Below are positions 1-7,000 of a stretch of DNA of 9,201 nt, piece by piece. Both the position numbers and the translations under genes were made by a program. The number at the start of each line of letters is the position of its first letter. Positions within the stretch are counted from its first letter, which is position 1. Source of the DNA: Planctomycetota bacterium (GTDB lineage: Bacteria > Planctomycetota > Planctomycetia > Planctomycetales > Planctomycetaceae); contig JAADHY010000368.1 in assembly GCA_013151585.1 (NCBI GenBank), forward strand, positions 1-9,201. Reading direction: 5' to 3'. Below the pieces are notes generated by a model that was not told the DNA's origin, did no database searches, and saw only the letters and a program-made list of their open reading frames with translations.

Positions 1-518
1 AACGATTCGCCCAGAAAACCTGCGCCCTCGCCGCGGTACACTTCCACGCCCGTGTTCTTCAGCCGGTCCGGCAGAACTACAAAAGGGGGTACACCATTGC
101 GAGGTCCCAGAGTCGCAGCGACGACCGATCCAAAGCAGGGATACCTTCGCCCGTTCTGACAGAGGCGGCCCGTGTACAAGTATTGGTAGCCTGTTTCATG
201 GATGGGAGCCGCGTCGTGACAGAGGCTTCGCAAAATCGTCAGCTTGTGAGCTCGCTGAGCCAGGCCCGGAAGCGCTTCGGAGAAACAAACGCCCGGAATC
301 GCTGTCGAAATCGCTTTCAGCGGTCCGCGGATGCGAGGAGGAGCGTTGGGCTTTGGATCGAACGTCTCGAGCTGGCTGGGCCCGCCCGTCATCAGAATGA
401 AAATGCAGCTTTTCGACCACGTACCTTCTCCCGACGCGGCCAAAGCCGCTTTGTCGGCCACGGACAGTCCTACCACGCTCAGGCCTCCCACGCGCAGAAA
501 ATCCCGCCGTGAGACCAT
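1..518 (-). CDS. DUF1501 family exported protein, N-terminal part (cut by left window edge)
   Basis: The minus strand is open from 518 to the edge, giving about 172 residues. It begins MVSRRDFLRVGGLS, a twin-arginine (Tat) signal with the SRRDFL motif, followed by a short hydrophobic stretch ending near ALAA. Next come CIFILMTGGPSQLETFDPKP, the DUF1501 opening with its metal-site-like Asp region, then a segment ending in HDAAPIHETGYQYLYTGR, and finally GEGAGFLGES near the edge, a family landmark. DUF1501 proteins have an alkaline phosphatase/sulfatase-like fold, are highly expanded in Planctomycetota, and often sit beside DUF1549/DUF1553 cytochrome-like genes; no exact substrate is established. 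I chose the ATG at 518 because it places the RR motif at residues 4-5 and has GAGAGGA (528-534) 9 bases upstream. An in-frame ATG at 536 would add six residues. A folded protein exported to the periplasm or cell surface is inferred. The C-terminal part is outside the window. Confidence 0.88.
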   Translation of the reverse strand, partial: MVSRRDFLRVGGLSVVGLSVADKAALAASGEGTWSKSCIFILMTGGPSQLETFDPKPNAPPRIRGPLKAISTAIPGVCFSEALPGLAQRAHKLTILRSLCHDAAPIHETGYQYLYTGRLCQNGRRYPCFGSVVAATLGPRNGVPPFVVLPDRLKNTGVEVYRGEGAGFLGES

Positions 519-527
519 CGTCGATCG

Positions 528-534
528 TCCTCTC
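528..534 (-). promoter_or_regulatory. Ribosome binding site supporting the DUF1501 start at 518
   Basis: The minus strand reads GAGAGGA, 9 bases before the ATG at 518. This favours the 518 start over the in-frame ATG at 536, which overlaps this motif. Confidence 0.45.
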
Positions 535-630
535 ATCCATCCCACTCTGCGCATGGCTGCCCGCCTTCTGAACGGTCCAATCGCCAAAGTCTATCCATCA
601 CAATCGTTCGTCCCAGCCGGACCGGTCGAA

Positions 631-658
631 CTGACTTTTGCGCCGATCCGACTATACT
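631..658 (+). promoter_or_regulatory. Candidate sigma70-type promoter for the short-chain dehydrogenase
   Basis: CTGACT (631-636, four of six matches to TTGACA) is separated by 16 bases from TATACT (653-658, five of six matches to TATAAT). Transcription would begin near 665 and leave a leader of about 210 bases before the ATG at 875. The rest of the 519-874 gap between the two divergent genes holds no ORF that I would call coding. I saw no convincing promoter for the leftward DUF1501 gene. Confidence 0.45.
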
Positions 659-861
659 GTACCCGCCCGAAACGGCGCTGAAAAGTGTCTTCTGCGAAAG
701 ATTGATCCGTGACGTGGCAAACCGTCCTCCCGGCCTCGGGTTCGGACGGCGACATCAACCGGGGAACTTTCTGAAGATCGTCTTTTGCGCACGACCGCGT
801 CGGAGCTACCAGATATCGCCGACCGGCAGTCGCTGAGGATTGTTCTCATCGGTGTTTCCGC

Positions 862-868
862 AAGAGGG
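862..868 (+). promoter_or_regulatory. Ribosome binding site deciding the dehydrogenase start at 875
   Basis: AAGAGGG ends 6 bases before the ATG at 875. It supports this start over the in-frame ATG at 785, which would add 30 residues that do not look like part of the SDR fold. Confidence 0.6.
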
Positions 869-874
869 CCTGCA

Positions 875-1636
875 ATGATTCTGGATTTGTTCAAATTGGA
901 CGGGCGCGTTGCGCTGGTGACCGGCGCGCGGCGAGGGTTGGGCCAGGCGATGGCCTGCGGATTGGCCCAAGCCGGGGCGGACGTGGCGTGCGTTTCGCGT
1001 ACGGGCCGCGCGGACGAAACGCGGCGTCTGGTGGAACAGGCCGGTCGCCGCTTCCTTGACCTGCAGGCCGATCTGACGGTTCCGGAACAGCGGCGAGGAC
1101 TGGTCGATTGCGTTGTTGCCGAGTGGGGCCAAATTGACATTCTTGTCAACAACGCGGGCGCCGGCACCCGTCATCCGCCGGAAGAGTATCCCGAGTCGGA
1201 ATGGCGCGAGTTACTTGAAGTGCACTTAACTGCGGTCTTTGATTTGTGTCAGCAGGCTGCCGTGCACATGCTTCGTCGAGGGCGCGGCAAAATCATCAAT
1301 ATCGGTTCGGTCATGTGCTTCGAAGGCGGGTTAAACATCCCCGCTTACGCCGCGGCCAAGCATGGTGTGGCCGGATTGACCAAATCGTTGTCCGTCGCTT
1401 GGAGTCGTCGGGGCATCAACGTCAATTGCATCGCTCCGGGTTACTTTGAAACAGACCTTGCCGGCGTCCTGCGGAACGATCCCGTCCGCGGCCCGCAGAT
1501 TCTGGACCGCATTCCCTGTGGACGGTGGGGACAGCCCGAAGAGCTGGCCGGCATAGTCGTCTTCTTAGCCTCCGATGCTTCGAATTATATGCACGGCAGC
1601 ATCGTCTCGATCGACGGCGGCTGGCTGGCGCGGTGA
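875..1636 (+). CDS. Short-chain dehydrogenase/reductase, KduD/IdnO-like (2-deoxy-D-gluconate 3-dehydrogenase or gluconate 5-dehydrogenase type)
   Basis: The protein has 253 residues, the usual length for classical SDRs and the same as E. coli KduD. The Rossmann NAD(P)-binding motif TGARRGLG is at residues 16-23 and NNAG at 92-95. The catalytic Ser145, Tyr158 and Lys162 are all present (IGSVMCF, then YAAAK), with the normal 13-residue Ser-Tyr spacing. The N-terminal MILDLF, the segment ILDRIPCGRWGQPEEL and the terminal DGGWLAR are strongly KduD-like. The central NNAG..TRHPPEEYP segment also resembles gluconate 5-dehydrogenase relatives. The enzyme is therefore a cytoplasmic NAD(P)-dependent oxidoreductase, most likely acting on a keto-sugar acid. 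The substrate is inferred, and no kduI, kdgK or pectin genes are adjacent to support it. It seems to be transcribed alone, with its own promoter, and is convergent with the beta-RFAP synthase gene. Confidence 0.88.
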   Translation: MILDLFKLDGRVALVTGARRGLGQAMACGLAQAGADVACVSRTGRADETRRLVEQAGRRFLDLQADLTVPEQRRGLVDCVVAEWGQIDILVNNAGAGTRHPPEEYPESEWRELLEVHLTAVFDLCQQAAVHMLRRGRGKIINIGSVMCFEGGLNIPAYAAAKHGVAGLTKSLSVAWSRRGINVNCIAPGYFETDLAGVLRNDPVRGPQILDRIPCGRWGQPEELAGIVVFLASDASNYMHGSIVSIDGGWLAR

Positions 1637-1712
1637 GAAGGGTTCCGTGGTGAGGGGAGAGAGTTGGCGGGCGAACCAGAGGCGTGAGCTTGCGGAGGGC
1701 TGATCCAGCATT

Positions 1713-1732
1713 CGGCCGGCTGACACCGGCCG
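1713..1732. terminator. Perfect GC-rich hairpin between convergent genes, possible bidirectional terminator
   Basis: CGGCCGG (1713-1719) pairs perfectly with CCGGCCG (1726-1732) around the six-base loop CTGACA. It lies 77 bases after the dehydrogenase stop and about 100 bases beyond the stop of the leftward gene. No T-run follows on either strand, so a standard intrinsic terminator is not proven. The position between convergent genes is the main argument. It could instead belong to an interspersed palindromic repeat. Confidence 0.35.
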
Positions 1733-1835
1733 CTTGCCGATGCTTTGCCCGGATCGGTGGATTCACAGCCGCCGCCGGTTCGACTCGCGAGGCTCGGTGA
1801 CAGGCAAAGAACGCCGTCGGTATTTCGACGTTTCT

Positions 1836-2960
1836 TCAATTCTCAATCGTCAGGACATCGGCCGGAGCGTTCCGTGGTGTCGTGAGGGCGACAATCCAGC
1901 CTCGCCAACGGCGATCGTCCCGGGTCGCGGCGGCCAGCCGTCTTGCGGTTTGGTTGTCGGGGCAAATCGCGAACAGCGTCGGTCCCCAAGAACTTTGTCC
2001 CACCGCCGGAATACCTCGATTCCGAGCAAACTGAACCCACTCCGCAGCCATCTCGGAAGTGTATTCACCGCCCTGAACCGGAATGAAATATCGGCCGACC
2101 AAGCGATTGAATTCGAAAAGAGCTTCGCCGAACTCCGAGTAGTTCGCTTCGACGATGGCCGGCAAGAGGCCCGTCAAAGCGAGTTGAGAAAGCCGAGCGG
2201 TCAATTCGGCCGGCATTGGCGGCAAGCGGTCGAACGCGTTTTGTTCTTCGGTGCCGGATAACCCACCTGCCCGCGTCGGCCCCACCACGGACCACGACCT
2301 CGGGACAGCCATTCGTACCAACATGGGGCTCAGGGGCTCCTCCGGGCGCTTCCCGGCATCCACAATCAGGCCGCCGTGAAGGAACCCGTACAAGCCCACC
2401 GCGGAGCGAAGGCCCCGGCCCGCTCGCTGAGCCAGTCGGACCGGATCGAGTGGTTTGTCTTGCAAATGAGCAATCGCGGCCGCCACGGCCAAAGCCAATT
2501 GTGTGCCCGAGCCCAAGCCCATGTGTGCCGGAATCGTCTCTTCCAAGGTCACGCGATAGGCTCTGCAATGCTGTTGGGGCTCGTCGGCCTCAAATCGGCG
2601 AATGATCGCCTCGATGCGTTTGCGCCACGGTTCAGGGGCAACGATCTCGGCCGCGACATAATCGCTCGCCGACGCATCGCGACATCCCTCCGGCCTCACC
2701 GCATTGTCACCGGTCGCCCCCGTGTCACGGCTCGCCTCTGTGGCATCTCGCCTGTTAATCTCGACGGATTCGTTGCTGGTTTCGACAGAAAGGCGGACGC
2801 TGGGCGAGTCGACCATCATCCCGACACCACCGAAGGTACGGACCGACCGCCAGGCTCCGTCCGGCAGAGGGTTCGCCGGAGAGACGGAGCTCGGCTCCGC
2901 CCCGGCCAGAAACCCAAAATGCAACCGGGCACCGGTGACAACTCGGACGATTCGGTTCAT
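1836..2960 (-). CDS. mptG: Beta-ribofuranosylaminobenzene 5'-phosphate synthase (GHMP-kinase fold), H4MPT biosynthesis
   Basis: The 374-residue product begins MNRIVRVVTGARLHFGFL, the family opening. The GHMP nucleotide/phosphate loop is IPAHMGLGSGTQLALA (residues 143-158). It is followed by GRGLRSAVGLYGFLHGGLIV (181-200) and by GQSSWGPTLFAI (321-332), both landmarks of beta-RFAP synthases rather than of sugar kinases. This enzyme condenses PRPP with 4-hydroxybenzoate or p-aminobenzoate with loss of CO2 and pyrophosphate, the committed step to (tetrahydro)methanopterin. I chose the ATG at 2960 because GGGGAAAGG lies 5 bases upstream; in-frame ATGs at 3026 and 3023 would add 22 or 21 residues outside the conserved start. 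Residues 62-104 form a polar, low-complexity insertion. It lies 80 bases downstream of the DUF447 gene on the same strand, probably cotranscribed. It implies H4MPT-linked formaldehyde/C1 metabolism in the host, as known for planctomycetes and methylotrophs. Confidence 0.92.
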   Translation of the reverse strand: MNRIVRVVTGARLHFGFLAGAEPSSVSPANPLPDGAWRSVRTFGGVGMMVDSPSVRLSVETSNESVEINRRDATEASRDTGATGDNAVRPEGCRDASASDYVAAEIVAPEPWRKRIEAIIRRFEADEPQQHCRAYRVTLEETIPAHMGLGSGTQLALAVAAAIAHLQDKPLDPVRLAQRAGRGLRSAVGLYGFLHGGLIVDAGKRPEEPLSPMLVRMAVPRSWSVVGPTRAGGLSGTEEQNAFDRLPPMPAELTARLSQLALTGLLPAIVEANYSEFGEALFEFNRLVGRYFIPVQGGEYTSEMAAEWVQFARNRGIPAVGQSSWGPTLFAICPDNQTARRLAAATRDDRRWRGWIVALTTPRNAPADVLTIEN

Positions 2961-2965
2961 GACGG

Positions 2966-2974
2966 CCTTTCCCC
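2966..2974 (-). promoter_or_regulatory. Ribosome binding site deciding the beta-RFAP synthase start at 2960
   Basis: The minus strand reads GGGGAAAGG, 5 bases before the ATG at 2960. This agrees with the conserved family N-terminus and argues against the upstream in-frame ATGs at 3023 and 3026. Confidence 0.5.
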
Positions 2975-3040
2975 ACCGAGCTCGGTTTGGGTGTCCGGTG
3001 AGCCCTATCGGACGGGATGTCATCACGCCGCGAGCGGCCG

Positions 3041-3598
3041 TTAAGATTCGGCCACAAATCGCCGCAGCAGATCGAAAGCCTTTTGTTCTTCGGGGCCGCC
3101 GGTTTTTTGGACCGGTTCTTCCAGCCGGTCCAGCTCAGCCAGAATCTGCGTTTTCGGAAGAAACTCGACCCGACTGGCCAGGATCGCGGCTTCGACGACG
3201 GCGTGCTTGGCCCGATTAAGCCCGAAAAAATCGCGGAGCCGCCCCGAATGGACGACTTCGGCCTTGGCACGCGGCGGCTCCTGCCGCTCGTCCCACCATT
3301 CTACGCGGAACTCGTACCAGCGGCAGGCATCCGTGAGGACTCGGCCACGCACCTCGGCGGCCTCAAACGTTTCCGGCGTCTCGTCGAGCGCATGGATCGC
3401 GGCTCGGGCCAGCAACAGCACGTCGTCCGTGACGTGAAAAACCCCTTCCGGGCGTTCTTTCAGATTCCGATAAGTTTGCGAAGTCCGATAGGGGCGCAGG
3501 ACGAGGGCCTTCATGTCTGAGCCCACTGTCGCTCCCATCGGCGCGACGTTTATTGTGTCGTCCGTATTGAGCGTTGTAACGAGTCCTTCCAGGATCAT
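3041..3598 (-). CDS. DUF447 family protein, probable flavin-binding partner of the H4MPT pathway
   Basis: The product is 185 residues from the ATG at 3598 (MILEGLVTTLN). NVAPMG (residues 17-22) is the family signature in the first strand-turn of a split-barrel flavin-reductase-like fold. It is followed by LRPYRTSQTYRNLKERPEG (34-52), VFHVTDD (53-59) and the C-terminal helical motif NRAKHAVVEAAILASR (128-143). DUF447 proteins are common in methanogenic archaea and in the H4MPT gene islands of bacteria. No reaction is firmly assigned that I know of, so FMN binding is inferred from the fold. It is the first gene of a two-gene unit with beta-RFAP synthase 80 bases downstream, so a role in methanopterin synthesis or C1 transfer is likely. 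I saw no Shine-Dalgarno sequence, and a possible -10 element lies so close that the mRNA may be leaderless. Upstream in-frame starts (for example at 3688) add a non-conserved tail. Confidence 0.87.
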   Translation of the reverse strand: MILEGLVTTLNTDDTINVAPMGATVGSDMKALVLRPYRTSQTYRNLKERPEGVFHVTDDVLLLARAAIHALDETPETFEAAEVRGRVLTDACRWYEFRVEWWDERQEPPRAKAEVVHSGRLRDFFGLNRAKHAVVEAAILASRVEFLPKTQILAELDRLEEPVQKTGGPEEQKAFDLLRRFVAES

Positions 3599-3607
3599 GG
3601 TGCGTTG

Positions 3608-3616
3608 AGGATAGCA
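3608..3616 (-). promoter_or_regulatory. Candidate extended -10 element for the DUF447/beta-RFAP synthase unit
   Basis: The minus strand reads TGCTATCCT, with an extended-10 TG and four of six matches to TATAAT. No good -35 box lies upstream. Transcription would start near 3601, almost at the ATG at 3598, in line with the missing Shine-Dalgarno sequence. This is weak evidence. Confidence 0.28.
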
Positions 3617-3744
3617 CAAGCCGCCTTTGGAAGCAGCGCCGCTTCTTTTCCTCTGTTGGTGGGCCGGGCCAAGGCACGGCGCCGCCACAAGAGTTTCGAA
3701 TGCGGCTCAGCAGGGGCTGTGAACCTTCCGTTTAGCCCTCTCTC

Positions 3745-3999
3745 CGAAAGAACGAGAAAGAGCCCTGTTCTCGCTCGGTCCTTCGCTTCCCCGGACTTTG
3801 TTGGGGAACGCCCTGACCGCAGGCCCTGCCTGCGTTGGGCGGCCGCAAAGTGGCGTCCCCACTTGCGCGACAGTGGCACGCGCCGAAGGCGTCTTCCCGG
3901 GGAATTGGCATTTGAGCGTGCCTCCCTTTTTGTAAGAATACGCAATCCCTTCCCACGGGGCCACAGGAAAAGGCCCTCGGCGAGCCGACCCTAGTGGCC
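3745..3999. other. Non-coding stretch with at least six consecutive hairpins, possible structured RNA or intergenic repeat
   Basis: The 480 bases from 3599 to 4078 contain no credible gene, although both strands stay open by chance. Stems I can pair by eye: CGAGAA/TTCTCG (3753-3758 with 3768-3773); TTCCCC/GGGGAA (3787-3792 with 3803-3808); CGCAGGC/GCCTGCG with a 3-base loop (3818-3824 with 3828-3834); a nine-pair stem with one bulged A (3844-3853 with 3859-3867); CGCC/GGCG (3881-3884 with 3888-3891); and a nested structure GGCCAC/GTGGCC (3959-3964 with 3994-3999) enclosing TCGG/CCGA (3977-3980 with 3985-3988). I do not recognise a known RNA family. It could be an independent ncRNA, a leader of either flanking gene, or a mobile palindromic repeat. 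Confidence 0.4.
3912..3939 (+). promoter_or_regulatory. Weak candidate promoter for the large exported protein
   Basis: TTGAGC (3912-3917) is followed after 16 bases by AAGAAT (3934-3939), which carries a TG one base upstream (TGTAAGAAT). Each hexamer matches four of six consensus bases. It would give a leader of about 130 bases that includes the nested hairpin at 3959-3999. Confidence 0.28.
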
Positions 4000-4065
4000 G
4001 GTTTTGCTGGGGCTTTTTGTCCGGTGCGCCCTCCTGTCCAGCCCCCGGGCACCGCTTCCAGAAAC

Positions 4066-4070
4066 AAGGA
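4066..4070 (+). promoter_or_regulatory. Ribosome binding site deciding the start at 4079
   Basis: AAGGA lies 8 bases before the ATG at 4079. It favours this start over the in-frame ORF opening at 4004, and 4079 puts the hydrophobic signal segment close to the N-terminus. Confidence 0.55.
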
Positions 4071-4078
4071 CCTTTCCG

Positions 4079-7000
4079 ATGCGTGGTCATGGACGACCTG
4101 TTGTCATTGCTCCTCGGCTGACGGCGGCCTGGTCCATCGTCGTCTGTTGCGCGTGTCTGAGCAATCCAGTTCGGACGGGCGCGGGAGATGTTTCAGACGT
4201 TCGTCCGTCGCCCCAGCAAGACGATGCAAGCCTGTTCGCCGTGGACTTTGTGGGACCGCGCACCGGCTGGGCGGTCGGCGATCATGGAACCGTTTGGCGC
4301 ACGATCGACGGAGGCCGCACCTGGCAGTTCCTACCCACTCCGGTCGACTGTTCGCTTCGAGACGTTTGCTTTTTGACCGATCAGGTCGGCTGGATTGTCG
4401 GAGGCGGATTCGAGCCGTTTACTCAGGCGGCCTTCGGCGTAGTCTGGCACACGACCGATGGCGGCCGCACCTGGAAGCGACTCGACAGGCGCCGCCTGCC
4501 GATGTTGATCGCAGTGCGGTTTTTCGGTCCCAAGACGGGCATCGTGGTCGCGCTGGCGTCGCCGGAGGGGAGCAAGGATCGCGCCGGCGTGTTCGTCACG
4601 ACGGACGGCGGCGAGACTTGGGAACAGTTGACGGGCGAGCTCGCCGGAAGTTGGCGGGGAGCGGATTTCATCGGGACGGGCACGGGAGTCGTAGTCGGGC
4701 GTCGTGGTCGGGTCGGTCTGGTCGGAGGACGCAAACTGCTGCCGCCGCGGGTCGAAGCTCTGGGCCGGCGCGACTTGCATGATGTCCGACTGATGCCCAA
4801 CCTGACCGGGTGGCTAGTCGGCGACGGCGGTCTGGTCCTGCGCACGACCAACGGCGGGATCGTCTGGCAAGAGCCTGCCCATCCGCTGCCGGAGGAGGTG
4901 CGCGACGTTTTCGACTTCTACGCGGTAGCCTGCCACAAACAGAAGGCTTGGATCACCGGCGCCCCGGGCAGCGTGATCTGGCACACGTCCGATGGTGGAG
5001 CCACGTGGTTGGCTCAAATGACCGGCCAGTCGCTTCCGCTGTACGCGGTCGACTTCCCGACCGAGCGAATGGGCTATGCCGTCGGCGCGATGGGGACCAT
5101 TCTGCGCACGGAAGACGGTGGCGCAACTTGGCAGACCGTGCGGGCGGGCCGGCGCCGAGCCGCGCTGTTGGCGGTCTATCCCCGTTCGTCACAGGTGTCC
5201 TTTGAGCTGCTCAGCCGGTACGCGGGCGACCAAGGCTATCGGAGCGTCGTCTCGGTGACCGCTCGGGACGACCTCGGTCCCGACGGCTTCCGCCGGCGAA
5301 ACAGCGACCTGCAACTGCATCAGGCGGTCTTGGCCGCCGGGGGCTGCGTCGCACAGATCGGCTGGCAACTTTCGCTGACCGACCTGCCGGACCTGCAACG
5401 ATCGCCACAGACGCTGGTCGCCGCATGGCTGCGTCAGACGGAGGGGCGACTGCCGGACGTGCTGATCGGCCGATTGGTCAGCGAGCTGCGAACGTGGCGG
5501 CCGAGCGTCGTGGTGATCGACCAATCGGACCCTCAAGACGCCAGCCGCGACATTTTGCGGCAGGCCATGTTGGCCGCCGTGGGACAAGCGGCGGACGCGA
5601 CCCGGTGGCTGGAGCATTTCGAACTGGCGGGCCTGAGTCCTTGGCAGACGATGCGTGTCTTTGTGCGTTGTCCGTCGGCCGAGGCGGCCTCGGTCCGTCT
5701 CGATCCGAACCAGCTTTTGCCGCGAATCGGCTCGACGCCAGCTCTGATCGCGGCCGACGGCTATGGCCTGCTGGGCCTTCCTTTGCCAGCCGCACAGCCC
5801 GAGCCTTACGCCCTGATTTGGGACGCCCATTCGACCGAGTCTGCCCCCGCTGCCGTACGCGATTTTTGGAGCGGTCTGGTCTTGGCACCCGGATCGGCCG
5901 CCCGCCGGTCTCTGCCACCTGTCGACGCCGAACTCGTGGATCGGAAGCTGGAACTGGCTCGCAAGCAACGTAACCTGGCCGCGATTTCCGACCGATTCCT
6001 GGATAGCCCCGTCCATTCGGCTCAATTGGTCGCCCACCTGAGCGACTTTACGGATGGACTGTCCGATGACCGAGCTGCCGTCCAGCTACTGCGGCTGGCG
6101 AATCAGTTCATCGGTCGCCACCGCTGGGACTTGGCCGAAACCACTTTGATGGAATTGGTTCGTCGGTACCCGGAACATCCGACGGCTGGGCCGGCGATGC
6201 AGTGGCTGTTCTCGTACTGGAGCAGCGCCGAGCTGGCTTGGCAACGAAACCGAAAAACGGTGGCGCAGTCGTCGCGGCGTCAGACGAATCGGAAGGCGGT
6301 CGTCGAGGAAGTCCATCAGGCGATTCAGCGGCTGGCGGCAGGCGAGTCGGATGAGTTGACCGAGAGTCAGCGAATCGCGCAAGCGGCCGCCATGGCTCCC
6401 GTCACGCAGAAGGAACGAGCTGTCCCGTGGCGGATCGCCCAACAAACGCAGTGGCAAAGCCAAGCGATCGCACTGACCAGAGAAATGCAACGGCGCTTTC
6501 CCAAGCTGGTTGAAAGCCCGCAGGTTCAGTTGGCTTTGGCAGCGCTGACTCGAAGGCAGGGGGCTCGCGCGGGAGCCGACCGAATTTACGCGCGGTTGCA
6601 AGCGGAGCAGTCCGGCTTGTGGAAGAAAGTCGCAGACGCCGAAATCTGGCTCGTCCACCGCAAAGGCTCACCCAAACCGTACGCTTTGTGCCGGAGGACA
6701 CCGCAAGCTCCTCACTTGGATGGCCTGCTCACCGACGCCTGTTGGCGCGACGCCGATCCCATGACGCTTCGGTGGGCCTACCCGGCCACGGCGGACACCT
6801 CGGAACCAGCCACAGGCTATTTGGCTCGTGATGACCAGTTTCTTTATTTCGCTGCGGTTTTACCTCGAGTCAAGGGAGTGCCCATCGAACGGCCGCAGTA
6901 CGAGGGTCGGCGTCACGATGCCGACTTGACTCAACACGACCGCGTCAGCCTCTATCTGGACTTGGACCGCGACTACTCGACGTACTACGCAATCCACATC

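Noticed and set aside
785..874. Upstream start that extends the dehydrogenase by 30 residues
   Set aside because: The added segment does not resemble an SDR N-terminus, while the ATG at 875 has a good ribosome binding site and gives the family-typical MILDLF start and 253-residue length.
2376..3044. Open frame of 222 codons on the plus strand opposite beta-RFAP synthase
   Set aside because: It overlaps a gene with clear family motifs on the other strand, and its Arg/Pro/Ser-rich product has no recognisable motif. It is an antisense shadow in GC-rich DNA.
3708..3725. GGGGCTGTGAACC resembling the 5' end of tmRNA
   Set aside because: The following conserved tmRNA bases, the tag reading frame and the tRNA-like 3' end are not present.
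3605..4090. Overlapping open frames on both strands in the 3599-4078 gap
   Set aside because: The products are basic and low in motif content, no ribosome binding site precedes them, and the underlying DNA is full of short hairpins, which suits non-coding DNA better.
4137..4175. Cys-rich stretch VVCCACLSNP as a lipoprotein signal
   Set aside because: No clean lipobox (Leu-Ala/Ser-Gly/Ala-Cys) is present. An ordinary signal peptide seems more likely, though lipidation cannot be excluded.
5189..6037. Open frame of 282 codons on the minus strand inside the large exported protein gene
   Set aside because: The product is Arg/Gln-rich without motifs and lies entirely opposite the PIG-L-like region, which has clear homology features.
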